The notes beneath the pieces were generated by a model. It worked only from the letters and a program-made list of their open reading frames with translations, was not told the DNA's origin and made no database searches. Shown here one piece after another: positions 15,765 to 21,483 of a stretch of 21,483 bases of DNA (the first letter of the stretch is position 1; each line of letters opens with the position of its first letter). A program made the translations under genes and the position numbers. The DNA is from Thermoplasmata archaeon. Its GTDB lineage: Archaea > Thermoplasmatota > Thermoplasmata > UBA184. The stretch lies in contig JAKAZU010000014.1 in assembly GCA_021826525.1 (NCBI GenBank), positions 1 to 21,483 of the forward strand. Direction: 5' to 3'.

Positions 15765-15789
15765 ACACGGCATCGTTCTCCGGCTCGAT

Positions 15790-16662
15790 ATGGCGACCAA
15801 TCCCCCGGTCGAGGGCGCCCACCCACCTTCCACGCCCCCGAGAGGTCCCCAACCTCGCGGTCCGAGCCGCGGAGTCCTTCAGCGGATGGACAAGGGCCAG
15901 ATCCGGCACGTGGTCGCGATCGGAAGCGGAAAGGGTGGCGTCGGAAAGTCCTCAGCGACCGCCCTCCTCGCCGCCGAACTGCGTCGCAGGGGGTTGCGCG
16001 TCGGGGTCCTTGACGCCGATGTGACGGGGCCGTCCGTCCCGAAACTGTTCGGCCTGGCCGGCCCGCTGGTCGACCGAGGCGAGGGCATCGAACCGTCGAC
16101 CTCTGCCAGTGGGATCGTCGTCATCTCTTCCCAGTTCCTTGTCGAGGACGAGCAGACTCCCGTGATCTGGCGGGGACCGCTCGTGACACGGCTCATCACT
16201 CAGTTCTTCGGCGGTGTAAACTGGGGAGCGCTCGATTACCTGCTCATCGACATGCCGCCGGGGACGAGCGACGTGCCGCTCACCGTCTTCCAGACGATAC
16301 CCATCGACGGAATGATCTTCGTCTTCACGCCCCAGGACCTCGCCGCGCTGATCGTCAAGAAGGCGATGAACATGTCGCGCGATCTGCACGTCCCGATCAT
16401 CGGAGTCGTGGAGAACATGGCCGAACTAGCGTGCCCCCAGTGCGGCCATCATATCGCCCCGTTCGGACCGAGCCATGTCGAAGCGGTCGCCCGCGAGTAT
16501 GGCGTCCCAGTGATCGCCCACCTTCCTCTCGATTCGAAGCTCTCCGAACTCTGCGATGCCGGCCAGGTCGAGCAGTACGCTGCGCCGGCCGTCGCGGCGT
16601 ACGCCGACACGTTCCTCGCGGCGATCGACCGCGCTGAGAAGGCGAAGCTCACCACCCTGTAG
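15790..16662 (+). CDS. Mrp/ApbC-family Fe-S cluster carrier ATPase
   Basis: Cytosolic P-loop ATPase that carries and transfers [4Fe-4S] clusters. The 290-residue protein has a Pro-rich N-terminal extension (about 1-33), the deviant Walker A GKGGVGKSS (47-55), DADVTGPSVPKLFG, the switch DMPPGTSDVPLTVFQ, and a CPQC pair (Cys-215, Cys-218) that binds the bridging cluster between two subunits. The four-Cys N-terminal cluster of eukaryotic Nbp35 is absent, so it is the Mrp/ApbC type. ATG 15790 is supported by the TATA spacing; an internal ATG at residue 33 would start right before the core and cannot be excluded. Several neighbours are Fe-S enzymes (glycosylase, oxidoreductase beta), which fits a housekeeping role. 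Confidence 0.92.
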   Translation: MATNPPVEGAHPPSTPPRGPQPRGPSRGVLQRMDKGQIRHVVAIGSGKGGVGKSSATALLAAELRRRGLRVGVLDADVTGPSVPKLFGLAGPLVDRGEGIEPSTSASGIVVISSQFLVEDEQTPVIWRGPLVTRLITQFFGGVNWGALDYLLIDMPPGTSDVPLTVFQTIPIDGMIFVFTPQDLAALIVKKAMNMSRDLHVPIIGVVENMAELACPQCGHHIAPFGPSHVEAVAREYGVPVIAHLPLDSKLSELCDAGQVEQYAAPAVAAYADTFLAAIDRAEKAKLTTL

Positions 16663-16698
16663 ACGGGTTCGGATCTCCGGTCCCGGGCGATGAACGGC

Positions 16699-17346
16699 CT
16701 AGGCGCCCGAAACGAATCGGGAGGGAGCACGCGCGGGAAGCCGGAGAAGGTGGGTGCTGATCACGAGCGCCCACAGGAGCACCGGAGCGACGATGATCCG
16801 CTCGACCGTGCCGGGCCCGAGCGGCCCCCACAGGCTGAACAGGAACATCACGAGGGCTACGAGCGTGACGACCCCGAGCACGATCGTGAAGGCGCGGAAT
16901 GGGGTCCAGTGCGTTCGCGCCGGCATCGCCCCGCCCCCTAGGATCAGGAGGCCGAGGCCGCTCGGTGCGAAGACGAGCAGCGAGGCGATGGCGTGGACGG
17001 TCCCGTTGACGTTCTCGGGGAAGGCACCAACGAAGATCGCGGCGACGCCGGCAATCAAGAGCAGCAGCAGTCCGATCGCGCGGGCGGAGCCGGGGGCGAA
17101 GGAACTCCAGACGAGCAGGATCGCGATCGCGGTCAGGACCCCGAGCACCGCGATGGAACCGTCGAAGACGTAGTACCACGGGGACAGGCTCGTGTTCCCT
17201 AGGTCGCTGATGTAGTTCTGGGCGAGAGAGTAGTTGGGGTATCCGAACTGGGCTACGATCATCGCGGCGATGAACTGGAGGACCGCTCCGACGAGAGCGA
17301 TCGCTCCGTAGTGCACGGTACGATGCATGAGGGGTCGGCTGGACAT
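16699..17346 (-). CDS. DUF998-family membrane protein
   Basis: Integral membrane protein of 215 residues with six hydrophobic segments; function unknown. The family signature is the loop after the first helix, NYSLAQNYISDLGNTS, followed by a short helix and the second segment GSIAVLGVLTAIAILLVW. ATG 17346 starts MSSRPLMHRTVHYG. An ATG at 17391 extends the frame by 15 residues but lies on top of the TATA-like CTTTATG (centred near 17393), so the shorter form is preferred, with a leader of roughly 20 nt. The stop is 36 bp from the convergent mrp stop. DUF998 proteins occur in bacteria and archaea as single genes; the neighbours give no hint of role. Confidence 0.82.
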   Translation of the reverse strand: MSSRPLMHRTVHYGAIALVGAVLQFIAAMIVAQFGYPNYSLAQNYISDLGNTSLSPWYYVFDGSIAVLGVLTAIAILLVWSSFAPGSARAIGLLLLLIAGVAAIFVGAFPENVNGTVHAIASLLVFAPSGLGLLILGGGAMPARTHWTPFRAFTIVLGVVTLVALVMFLFSLWGPLGPGTVERIIVAPVLLWALVISTHLLRLPARAPSRFVSGA

Positions 17347-17387
17347 CGTCACCGAGGGCTGCTCCCAGACGAAATCCGGCGGCTCCC

Positions 17388-17398
17388 CCATAAAGACA
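17388..17398 (-). promoter_or_regulatory. TATA-like element of the DUF998 gene
   Basis: GTCTTTATGGG on the minus strand, about 47 nt before the ATG at 17346. The same motif (CTTTATGGG) occurs before the arginine decarboxylase gene. Confidence 0.5.
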
Positions 17399-17470
17399 TG
17401 CGTGCACGCGAAGCCGTCCGGTCGCTCTCGAATCCGGACGACCCGTTTTCGGGTCGGTCTCCCGCATCAA

Positions 17471-17480
17471 CCCCAAATAC
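17471..17480 (+). promoter_or_regulatory. TATA-like element of the 99-residue protein gene
   Basis: CCCCAAATAC on plus, centred about 26 nt before the ATG at 17502. The rest of the 155-bp region between this gene and the DUF998 gene (17347-17501) shows no coding sequence I can support. Confidence 0.4.
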
Positions 17481-17501
17481 GCGGTCGGGGTCGGTCTAGC
17501 G

Positions 17502-17801
17502 ATGGCCGCGATCCTGTTCGCCGTTCCCGGCACCCGGCGGGCCGAGCTCGACATCATCCTGAAGGAGGATCGTATCGCGCGACAGAGTCAGAAGATCCGC
17601 GATGCGGCAACGCTGGGGGGAAAGGTGGGCGAACTCTTCGTCCTAGTGGAGGGTTCGCAGGAGGCCGTCCAGACCGCGGAGGAGATGCTCGCGAAGATCG
17701 GAACGAAGCTTCCCCCCGCCGAGCATGAGCAGGTTCTTCGCCACATGAAGGAAGAGGACGAGTCCGCTTCCGCAGGCATGGGCCTGTTCTTCACCGAGTG
17801 A
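17502..17801 (+). CDS. Small soluble protein of unknown function, ACT-like pattern
   Basis: I do not recognise the family with certainty. The 99-residue protein starts AILFAVPGTRRAELDIILKEDRIARQ, continues with a Gly-containing strand and GELFVLVEGSQEAVQTAEEMLAKIG, and ends in a charged helix and SASAGMGLFF. The alternation (strand, charged helix, strand ending in EGS, helix) resembles a ferredoxin-like or ACT/NIL-type regulatory fold, and small archaeal proteins ending in a Gly-Phe-Phe tail are familiar to me as conserved hypotheticals, but that is recollection only. ATG 17502 lies about 26 nt after a TATA-like element. The stop is 7 bp from the stop of the convergent GPN GTPase gene. Confidence 0.72.
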   Translation: MAAILFAVPGTRRAELDIILKEDRIARQSQKIRDAATLGGKVGELFVLVEGSQEAVQTAEEMLAKIGTKLPPAEHEQVLRHMKEEDESASAGMGLFFTE

Positions 17802-17808
17802 GATGGGC

Positions 17809-18600
17809 TCACTCTTCGCTCGGGGCGTGCGAGGGCTCGAGATCCTCGCTACCGGCGAAGATCGCTTGGCAGGAGCGGTAGAACACTTCGAGTCCCGTTC
17901 CGTCCTTGGCCGAGATGGGCAGGGTCCCCGTGAGCGCGCCCATCGATTCGAGCGCTCGGAACACCTCGGTGGACATCTGCAGATCGGGGGTCGGGGTCTC
18001 CGCCGTGATCGCGTCGTAGAGCGCCGGAGAATCCTCCACCCACGAGGCGATCTGGGCGAGCCGGTCCGCCGGCAGGATGTCCGTCTTGGAGAGCACGTGC
18101 ATCATCGGGAGCCGAAGGCGGAACTCGACCGTCGCGGCGAGCATCGACAAGGAGACGTAGCCGGTCGGGCGGGCGGCGAGCGCCGGATCGAACAGGAAGG
18201 CGACCGCCGAACGGTCACCGCTGAGCGCCTCGACCATCGCTTTGGAGGATTCGCGGAACGCGAACAGCTCCACCTGACCGGGAGTGTCGACCAGGACGTA
18301 GTCGGTCTTCAGCTCCTGGACGGCCTGCTTGATCTCAAAGATCTTGATCGTGATCAGGTCGGCCGCCGCGACCTGCGCCCCGTTCGGCCCCAGGCCGTAC
18401 TCGTCCATGACGTCGGCCAGGCGCACCCATTCACGCACATCGACGTCGGGCTCGAAGTCCGTCGCCTCGCTTCCCGGGTCGAGATTGACGATCGTCGCGT
18501 CGTACCCCGCGCTCTTGAGCCAGGCTCCGTACGCCCGGACGAGCGTGGTCTTTCCGGCCCCCGCGGTGCCCGTGAAGTATACCGTGGCCGGCTCCTCCAT
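17809..18600 (-). CDS. GPN-loop GTPase
   Basis: Dimeric GTPase of the family that in eukaryotes (GPN1-3) assembles RNA polymerase II; archaea carry one copy of uncertain role. The 263-residue protein has Walker A GTAGAGKT (11-18), the defining Gly-Pro-Asn loop GLGPNGAQV with GPN at 71-73, the G3-like DTPGQVELF (105-113), and SKTD as G4 (171-174). The C-terminal tail is acidic. The ATG directly follows the SRP19 stop (TAGATG, zero spacing), so translation is probably coupled. It is the last gene of the S8e-SRP19-GPN operon, which places it with ribosome and protein-export functions. Confidence 0.93.
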   Translation of the reverse strand: MEEPATVYFTGTAGAGKTTLVRAYGAWLKSAGYDATIVNLDPGSEATDFEPDVDVREWVRLADVMDEYGLGPNGAQVAAADLITIKIFEIKQAVQELKTDYVLVDTPGQVELFAFRESSKAMVEALSGDRSAVAFLFDPALAARPTGYVSLSMLAATVEFRLRLPMMHVLSKTDILPADRLAQIASWVEDSPALYDAITAETPTPDLQMSTEVFRALESMGALTGTLPISAKDGTGLEVFYRSCQAIFAGSEDLEPSHAPSEE

Positions 18601-18903
18601 CTACGCGTGCGCTCCCGCCGTGGGGCGAGCTTTGTGAATCTCCGCGGCGAGGGCCGTCAGGAACCGGGCCTTCGTCGTGCCCTTGGATTTCGAGATCTTG
18701 ACCCGACCGGCGTACGTGTAGAACTGTCGGGGGTACTGCTTGTTCGCCTCGATCTCTGCGGTGAAGCCCAGTCGCTTCGCGGCCGCCACGATCTCCGCGG
18801 TCGAGACCTCTGCGCTGGCCATCGCGGTCGGGACCCGTCGCCCATCACGGCGCGACAGCTCCGCCGACAGGTAGGCCGGATACACGTAGAAGTGGTCGGG
18901 CAC
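18601..18903 (-). CDS. srp19: Signal recognition particle 19 kDa protein
   Basis: RNA-binding protein that docks on helices 6 and 8 of archaeal SRP RNA and allows SRP54 to bind. The 100-residue protein shows the family pattern: FYVYPAYLSAELSRRDGRRVP at the N-terminus, STAEIVAAAKRLGF, EANKQYPRQF and the basic GRVKISKSKGTTKARFLTALAAEI. The start is GTG at 18903, because no in-frame ATG lies between it and the S8e stop 18 bp upstream. The other SRP parts (SRP54, 7S RNA) are not in this window. The gene lies between rps8e and the GPN GTPase, all on one strand. Confidence 0.93.
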   Translation of the reverse strand: MPDHFYVYPAYLSAELSRRDGRRVPTAMASAEVSTAEIVAAAKRLGFTAEIEANKQYPRQFYTYAGRVKISKSKGTTKARFLTALAAEIHKARPTAGAHA

Positions 18904-18921
18904 GGCGACGCCGTCCGTGGT

Positions 18922-19320
18922 CTACGCCGCCGACGCGCCGGCGTCGACGCGGACGCCGTTCAGGACGCCGTCCTGGCCGGGGCGACTGCGAACGCGGACG
19001 CGTCCGAGTTCCGTCTCCAGGATCGCGCCCTTGGTGATGACGTTCCGCTGAACGTAGTTGGGGTTCGCGGGATTCTCGCGAACCGTGACGACCTTGACAT
19101 TGCGCGTGAGCTTGGTCGAGGGGTCGTAGACGTTGATGGTCGTCGCGGTGAGGATCCGCATCTTACGGTTCCCGCCACGGACGCGGTACTTCTTCACGGT
19201 GCCCGTGCCGACCGTCGCCAGCTGAAGCTCTCGGCTGATCTCATGTCGACGCTTCTTGCGAATAGGGCGGAGCCGGCCTCCGGTGCGCTTGCGTCGGGAT
19301 CGCCCTTGCCAGATTCCCAT
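18922..19320 (-). CDS. rps8e: 30S ribosomal protein S8e
   Basis: Archaeal/eukaryotic small-subunit protein. The 132-residue protein begins MGIWQGRSRRKRTGGRLRP and continues with KKRRHEISRELQLATVGTG, KKYRVRGGNRKMRILTATTINVYD, NPANPNYVQRNVITKGAILETELGRVRVRSRPGQDGVLNGV, all typical of S8e over its full length. ATG 19320 is the family start; a GTG at 19338 in the same frame is rejected because it is only about 15 nt from the TATA box. The TATA box GTCATATAC gives a leader of about 7 nt. First gene of the S8e-SRP19-GPN operon. Confidence 0.96.
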   Translation of the reverse strand: MGIWQGRSRRKRTGGRLRPIRKKRRHEISRELQLATVGTGTVKKYRVRGGNRKMRILTATTINVYDPSTKLTRNVKVVTVRENPANPNYVQRNVITKGAILETELGRVRVRSRPGQDGVLNGVRVDAGASAA

Positions 19321-19348
19321 GGTGCGGATCGCGGACACGCGGGAGTTC

Positions 19349-19357
19349 GTATATGAC
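19349..19357 (-). promoter_or_regulatory. TATA box of the rps8e operon
   Basis: TCATATACG on the minus strand, about 33 nt before the ATG at 19320. It is the clearest AT-rich element between this operon and the divergent RNase HII gene. Confidence 0.6.
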
Positions 19358-19474
19358 CTTTGTCGAGGGAAATCGCGGGTCGCGCCAGGGGAGGATGCGG
19401 CCGTCCCGCGGCTCGCAGGGCCCCACCGCCGCGACTAAGACCTCGGGTGGGCTGGTGTCTCGCGAAGGAACCTC

Positions 19475-20140
19475 ATGACCGCTCGGACCGTGCTCGGCGT
19501 GGACGAGGCCGGCCGTGGCCCGGTCCTGGGCCCCTTGATCGTCGGCGGGTTCGCCATGGACGAGGATCGCCTCGAAAGCCTCCAGGAACTCGGGGTCCGG
19601 GACTCCAAAGAGCTCGCGTCGAACCTTCGGGAGGAGATCTACGAGCAGCTGGGCCGCTACGGCCGTCGCGAGACCATCGCGCTATTGCCCGCCGAGATCG
19701 ACGCGGCGGTAGCGCGGGGCGCCTTGAACCATCTGGAAGCCCGTGCCTTCGGGGAGCTGATTGGCAGGATCCGCCCCGACCGGGCCTACATCGACGCGTG
19801 CGATGCCAACGCGCCGCGCTTCGGAACCCTGGTCCGCCGGCTCTCCCGCTGGGAAGGGGAGGTCATCTCCCGGCACAAGGCCGATCGGGACATCCAGGTC
19901 GTAGGCGCGGCTTCGATCGTCGCGAAGGTCGTCCGCGATCGGGCGATGGTCGCCCTTGGCGAGGAACTGGGAGCGGATGTCGGCAGCGGGTATCAGACGG
20001 ACCCGATCACGATCGCGTTCCTGAAGGACCACCTCCCTCGCGCCGACGAGCGACCGTACTGGCTGCGCTCCTCCTGGCGCACGACGGCTAGACTTATGGC
20101 CGAACGATCGGCTCGCACGCTGGACGAGTTTGCGCCATGA
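19475..20140 (+). CDS. rnhB: Ribonuclease HII
   Basis: Cuts RNA in RNA-DNA hybrids and at single ribonucleotides left in DNA. The 221-residue protein has the catalytic set: GVDEAGRGPVLGPL with Asp-10 and Glu-11, YIDACD with Asp-107, and HKADRDIQVVGAASIVAKVVRD with Asp-137, plus GSGYQTDP and the C-terminal YWLRSSW region. ATG 19475 has AAGGAAC about 10 nt upstream and a weak TATA-like CTAAGAC about 38 nt upstream. It is divergent from the S8e operon across 154 bp; that region also holds nothing else I can support. The stop overlaps the ATG of the SCP2-like gene (ATGA), so the two are translated in step. Confidence 0.95.
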   Translation: MTARTVLGVDEAGRGPVLGPLIVGGFAMDEDRLESLQELGVRDSKELASNLREEIYEQLGRYGRRETIALLPAEIDAAVARGALNHLEARAFGELIGRIRPDRAYIDACDANAPRFGTLVRRLSRWEGEVISRHKADRDIQVVGAASIVAKVVRDRAMVALGEELGADVGSGYQTDPITIAFLKDHLPRADERPYWLRSSWRTTARLMAERSARTLDEFAP

Positions 20141-20472
20141 CGGTCGAAGAGGAGCTCGCGTTGCTGGTCGATCGATTCAACCGTCGCGCGGAGACGAACC
20201 CTGCGGTCTCGGAAGAGCTCTCGGGCCTCGAACGCACGATCCGCCTTCGGCTGACGGACGAGGGATCGTACGCGGTGGACCTGCGCGGAGGACGCCTCGG
20301 GAGCCTGCGGACCTCGGCCACCGGGCCGGCGGACGTCACCATCACGACGGACGTCACGACGTTCCGCGGACTCGTCCGCAAGGACATCGGCCCGATGAAG
20401 GCGATCTTCGCTCAGAAGCTCAAGATCGAGGGGAGCCTCGACGATAAACTCCTGTTCCGGCGCCTGATTTAG
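20137..20472 (+). CDS. SCP2 sterol-binding-domain-like protein
   Basis: Stand-alone SCP2-like domain of 111 residues, a fold with a hydrophobic tunnel that binds lipids or acyl chains. The pattern is seen in TIRLRLTDEGSYAVDLRGGRLGSLRT, then GPADVTITTDVTTFRGLVRKDIGPMKAIFAQKLKIEGSLDDKLLF, which matches the family's central 'ADVTI..D..TF..L..G......A....KLKI.G' layout. No signal peptide or membrane segment is visible. It overlaps rnhB by 4 bp and its stop lies 2 bp from that of the convergent arginine decarboxylase gene. In archaea the ligand is unknown; isoprenoid chains are one guess. The fold call is good, the function open. Confidence 0.82.
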   Translation: MTVEEELALLVDRFNRRAETNPAVSEELSGLERTIRLRLTDEGSYAVDLRGGRLGSLRTSATGPADVTITTDVTTFRGLVRKDIGPMKAIFAQKLKIEGSLDDKLLFRRLI

Positions 20473-20474
20473 GG

Positions 20475-20978
20475 CTACGGAAGGAACACGCACGCGGCGA
20501 TGCACACGCCATAATGATCCATGGGGATCACGAGCTCTTCGGTCCGGTAGTAGATCCGTTTCAGCTCCACGCCCCGGAAGTGCGCGATCTCTTCCATTCG
20601 CCACTTCAGGAACTCCTTGAGCGACTTTTGCGTGCCGTGCAGATGGCCCTCGGCGACGTACCCGCCCTCTCCGTCGGTCCGGAACCCAAAGGCGATGCCG
20701 GCGCTGATGACCTCGCCCTCTCCTCCGCTGTGGCGGGCGAGGACGCAATGGGTGATCGCTCCTCGCGCGATCTCCGCGCGGTCGATCTGCCGGATGCCGA
20801 TCGGCAGGACGCTCGATACGCTGACGAGGTTCTGCTCCCCGATCCCGGCTTTCAGGAGGGCGAGATCGAAGGCGTTGAGTTCGCTCGTCTTGTTGATTCC
20901 GCGACCGCTCGTCACGAAGAAGCGGGTCGGGATCGGGACGAGCGTCTCCGACTTCGGTTTGGATGGTCGGCTCGGCAC
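20475..20978 (-). CDS. pdaD: Pyruvoyl-dependent arginine decarboxylase
   Basis: Makes agmatine from arginine, the entry to archaeal polyamine synthesis. It is made as a proenzyme that cuts itself to create the pyruvoyl group. The 167-residue protein has FVTSGRGINKTSELNAFDLALLKAGIGEQNLVSVSSVLP; cleavage is expected between Ser-55 and Ser-56, as at the SS of the M. jannaschii enzyme. Glu-110 in YVAEGHLHG matches its catalytic Glu. Length is also close to the 165 residues of that enzyme. Start choice: an ATG at 21005 would add nine residues but overlaps the TATA-like CTTTATGGG; the GTG at 20978 is 28 nt after that box and gives the usual length, so it is preferred. Histidine or other pyruvoyl decarboxylases are less likely by sequence. 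Confidence 0.9.
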   Translation of the reverse strand: MPSRPSKPKSETLVPIPTRFFVTSGRGINKTSELNAFDLALLKAGIGEQNLVSVSSVLPIGIRQIDRAEIARGAITHCVLARHSGGEGEVISAGIAFGFRTDGEGGYVAEGHLHGTQKSLKEFLKWRMEEIAHFRGVELKRIYYRTEELVIPMDHYGVCIAACVFLP

Positions 20979-21001
20979 GCCGACGAGGGAGGAGGCCCAT
21001 C

Positions 21002-21010
21002 CCATAAAGA
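21002..21010 (-). promoter_or_regulatory. TATA box of the arginine decarboxylase gene
   Basis: TCTTTATGG on the minus strand, 28 nt before the GTG at 20978. It overlaps the alternative ATG at 21005, which argues against that start. Confidence 0.5.
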
Positions 21011-21028
21011 TTCGGGAGCGGCGCGGGT

Positions 21029-21483
21029 CTAAACCATGATGGCGTGACGGCGGCGCATCGATTCTTCGGTCTCTCCTCGTGTGCGCATCGATTCGGCTAC
21101 GAGCGCGTCCGTCAGGCGCAAGCTTGCCGACTCGAACAGCGTACCGAGCGGGGCGTAACGGGGACGCTCGGCATCCTCGGAGAACTCGAGCGCGATGAGC
21201 GCCGTGGCCGTGTGGGCGAGCTTGGACCGTGCGTGCGCCGTGATCACCACGAGCTCGGCGCCCTCGCGGCGAACGATGTTGGCGGTCTGCATGCTCGAAT
21301 AGCTCTCGCCCCCCCCGGAGAGGATGAAGACCGTGTCTCCCCGCTTCACGATCGGCGTGACGCTCTCCCCGATGACGTACGCCCTCAGCCCGGTTTGGAC
21401 GAGGCGCATCGCGAAGGCCCGGCCGATGATCCCGCTGCGGCCCGCGCCGTAGACGAAGATCGCCGGAGCGTGGTCCAGCAAGA
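21029..21483 (-). CDS. hxlB: 6-phospho-3-hexuloisomerase (SIS domain), N-terminus outside window
   Basis: Interconverts fructose 6-phosphate and hexulose 6-phosphate; with hexulose-phosphate synthase it supplies ribulose 5-phosphate in archaea without an oxidative pentose pathway. The 151 C-terminal residues are visible: IFVYGAGRSGIIGRAFAMRLVQTGL, then RAYVIGESVTPIVKRGDTVFILSGGGESYSS (the sugar-phosphate loop, usually SGSGET), TAHARSKLAHTATALIAL, APLGTLFESASL, and the C-terminal MRRRHAIMV, which resembles the RHANLE ending of the family. Only a short N-terminal helix region, about 40-50 residues, should be missing past the right edge. An eight-base C run underlies the three glycines. The gene is followed by the arginine decarboxylase with its own promoter in the 23-bp gap. 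Confidence 0.9.
   Translation of the reverse strand, partial: LLDHAPAIFVYGAGRSGIIGRAFAMRLVQTGLRAYVIGESVTPIVKRGDTVFILSGGGESYSSMQTANIVRREGAELVVITAHARSKLAHTATALIALEFSEDAERPRYAPLGTLFESASLRLTDALVAESMRTRGETEESMRRRHAIMV

Noticed and set aside
17347..17501. The 155-bp region between the DUF998 gene and the 99-residue protein gene as an RNA gene or hidden protein
   Set aside because: Open frames here have shadow-like composition, and I saw no clear stem structure or tRNA-like pattern. The two promoter elements account for it.
21309..21316. Eight-C run in the hexuloisomerase gene as a phase-variation tract
   Set aside because: It encodes the glycines of the sugar-phosphate loop, and the frame is intact on both sides. 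Eight bases are not remarkable at this GC content.

Overview
The window is a gene-dense, strongly GC-rich stretch of archaeal chromosome. The archaeal assignment rests on aEF-2, archaeal-type S7, S12 and S8e, SRP19, a family-B replicative polymerase, a GPN-loop GTPase, a pyruvoyl-dependent arginine decarboxylase, ADP-forming acyl-CoA synthetase and TATA boxes about 25-30 nt before start codons. The overall look (EF-2 close in wording to euryarchaeal forms, very high GC, heterotrophic enzymes) suggests an uncultivated Thermoplasmatota-like euryarchaeon. That lineage call is inference and was not tested. No mobile element, CRISPR array, rRNA or tRNA was seen, and no gene-free stretch exceeds 300 bases.

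Layout. 1-2440 (minus): rps12-rps7-fusA, an operon whose EF-2 runs off the left edge. 2562-5635 (plus): a family-4 uracil-DNA glycosylase followed by DNA polymerase B. 5650-7745 (minus): purM, then an EamA-type permease with its own promoter. 7826-9196 (plus): dihydroorotase. 9198-10174 (minus): a DedA-family membrane protein and an 83-residue CGGC protein. 10229-12869 (minus): the two subunits of a 2-oxoacid:ferredoxin oxidoreductase. 12965-13667 (plus): moaD-moaE. 13558-15720 (minus): fused ADP-forming acyl-CoA synthetase, overlapping moaE tail to tail. 15790-16662 (plus): Mrp/ApbC Fe-S carrier ATPase. 16699-17346 (minus): DUF998 membrane protein. 17502-17801 (plus): small conserved-looking protein. 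17809-19320 (minus): rpl/rps-type operon S8e-SRP19-GPN GTPase. 19475-20472 (plus): RNase HII coupled to an SCP2-like protein. 20475-20978 (minus): arginine decarboxylase. 21029-21483 (minus): 6-phospho-3-hexuloisomerase, cut by the right edge.

How the genes work together. The centre reads as a fermentative module: the oxidoreductase makes acyl-CoA from 2-oxoacids with reduced ferredoxin, and the acyl-CoA synthetase recovers ATP from the thioester. MoaD/MoaE build molybdopterin for Mo or W enzymes elsewhere, and Mrp loads Fe-S clusters. The left part joins translation to replication and uracil repair. The right part joins ribosome and SRP assembly with polyamine and pentose synthesis.

I did not find a dramatic new defence or mobile system. 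The most unusual signal is in EF-2: the P-loop has His where Asp is usual, and the usual RGITI of switch I reads RLLTI, in an otherwise intact gene at the canonical locus. Other points are a glycosylase next to a polymerase that keeps the uracil-sensing residues, a 110-bp tail-to-tail overlap of two conserved genes, uniformly tiny convergent gaps, and promoter positions that imply widespread leaderless mRNAs and change several start codons.
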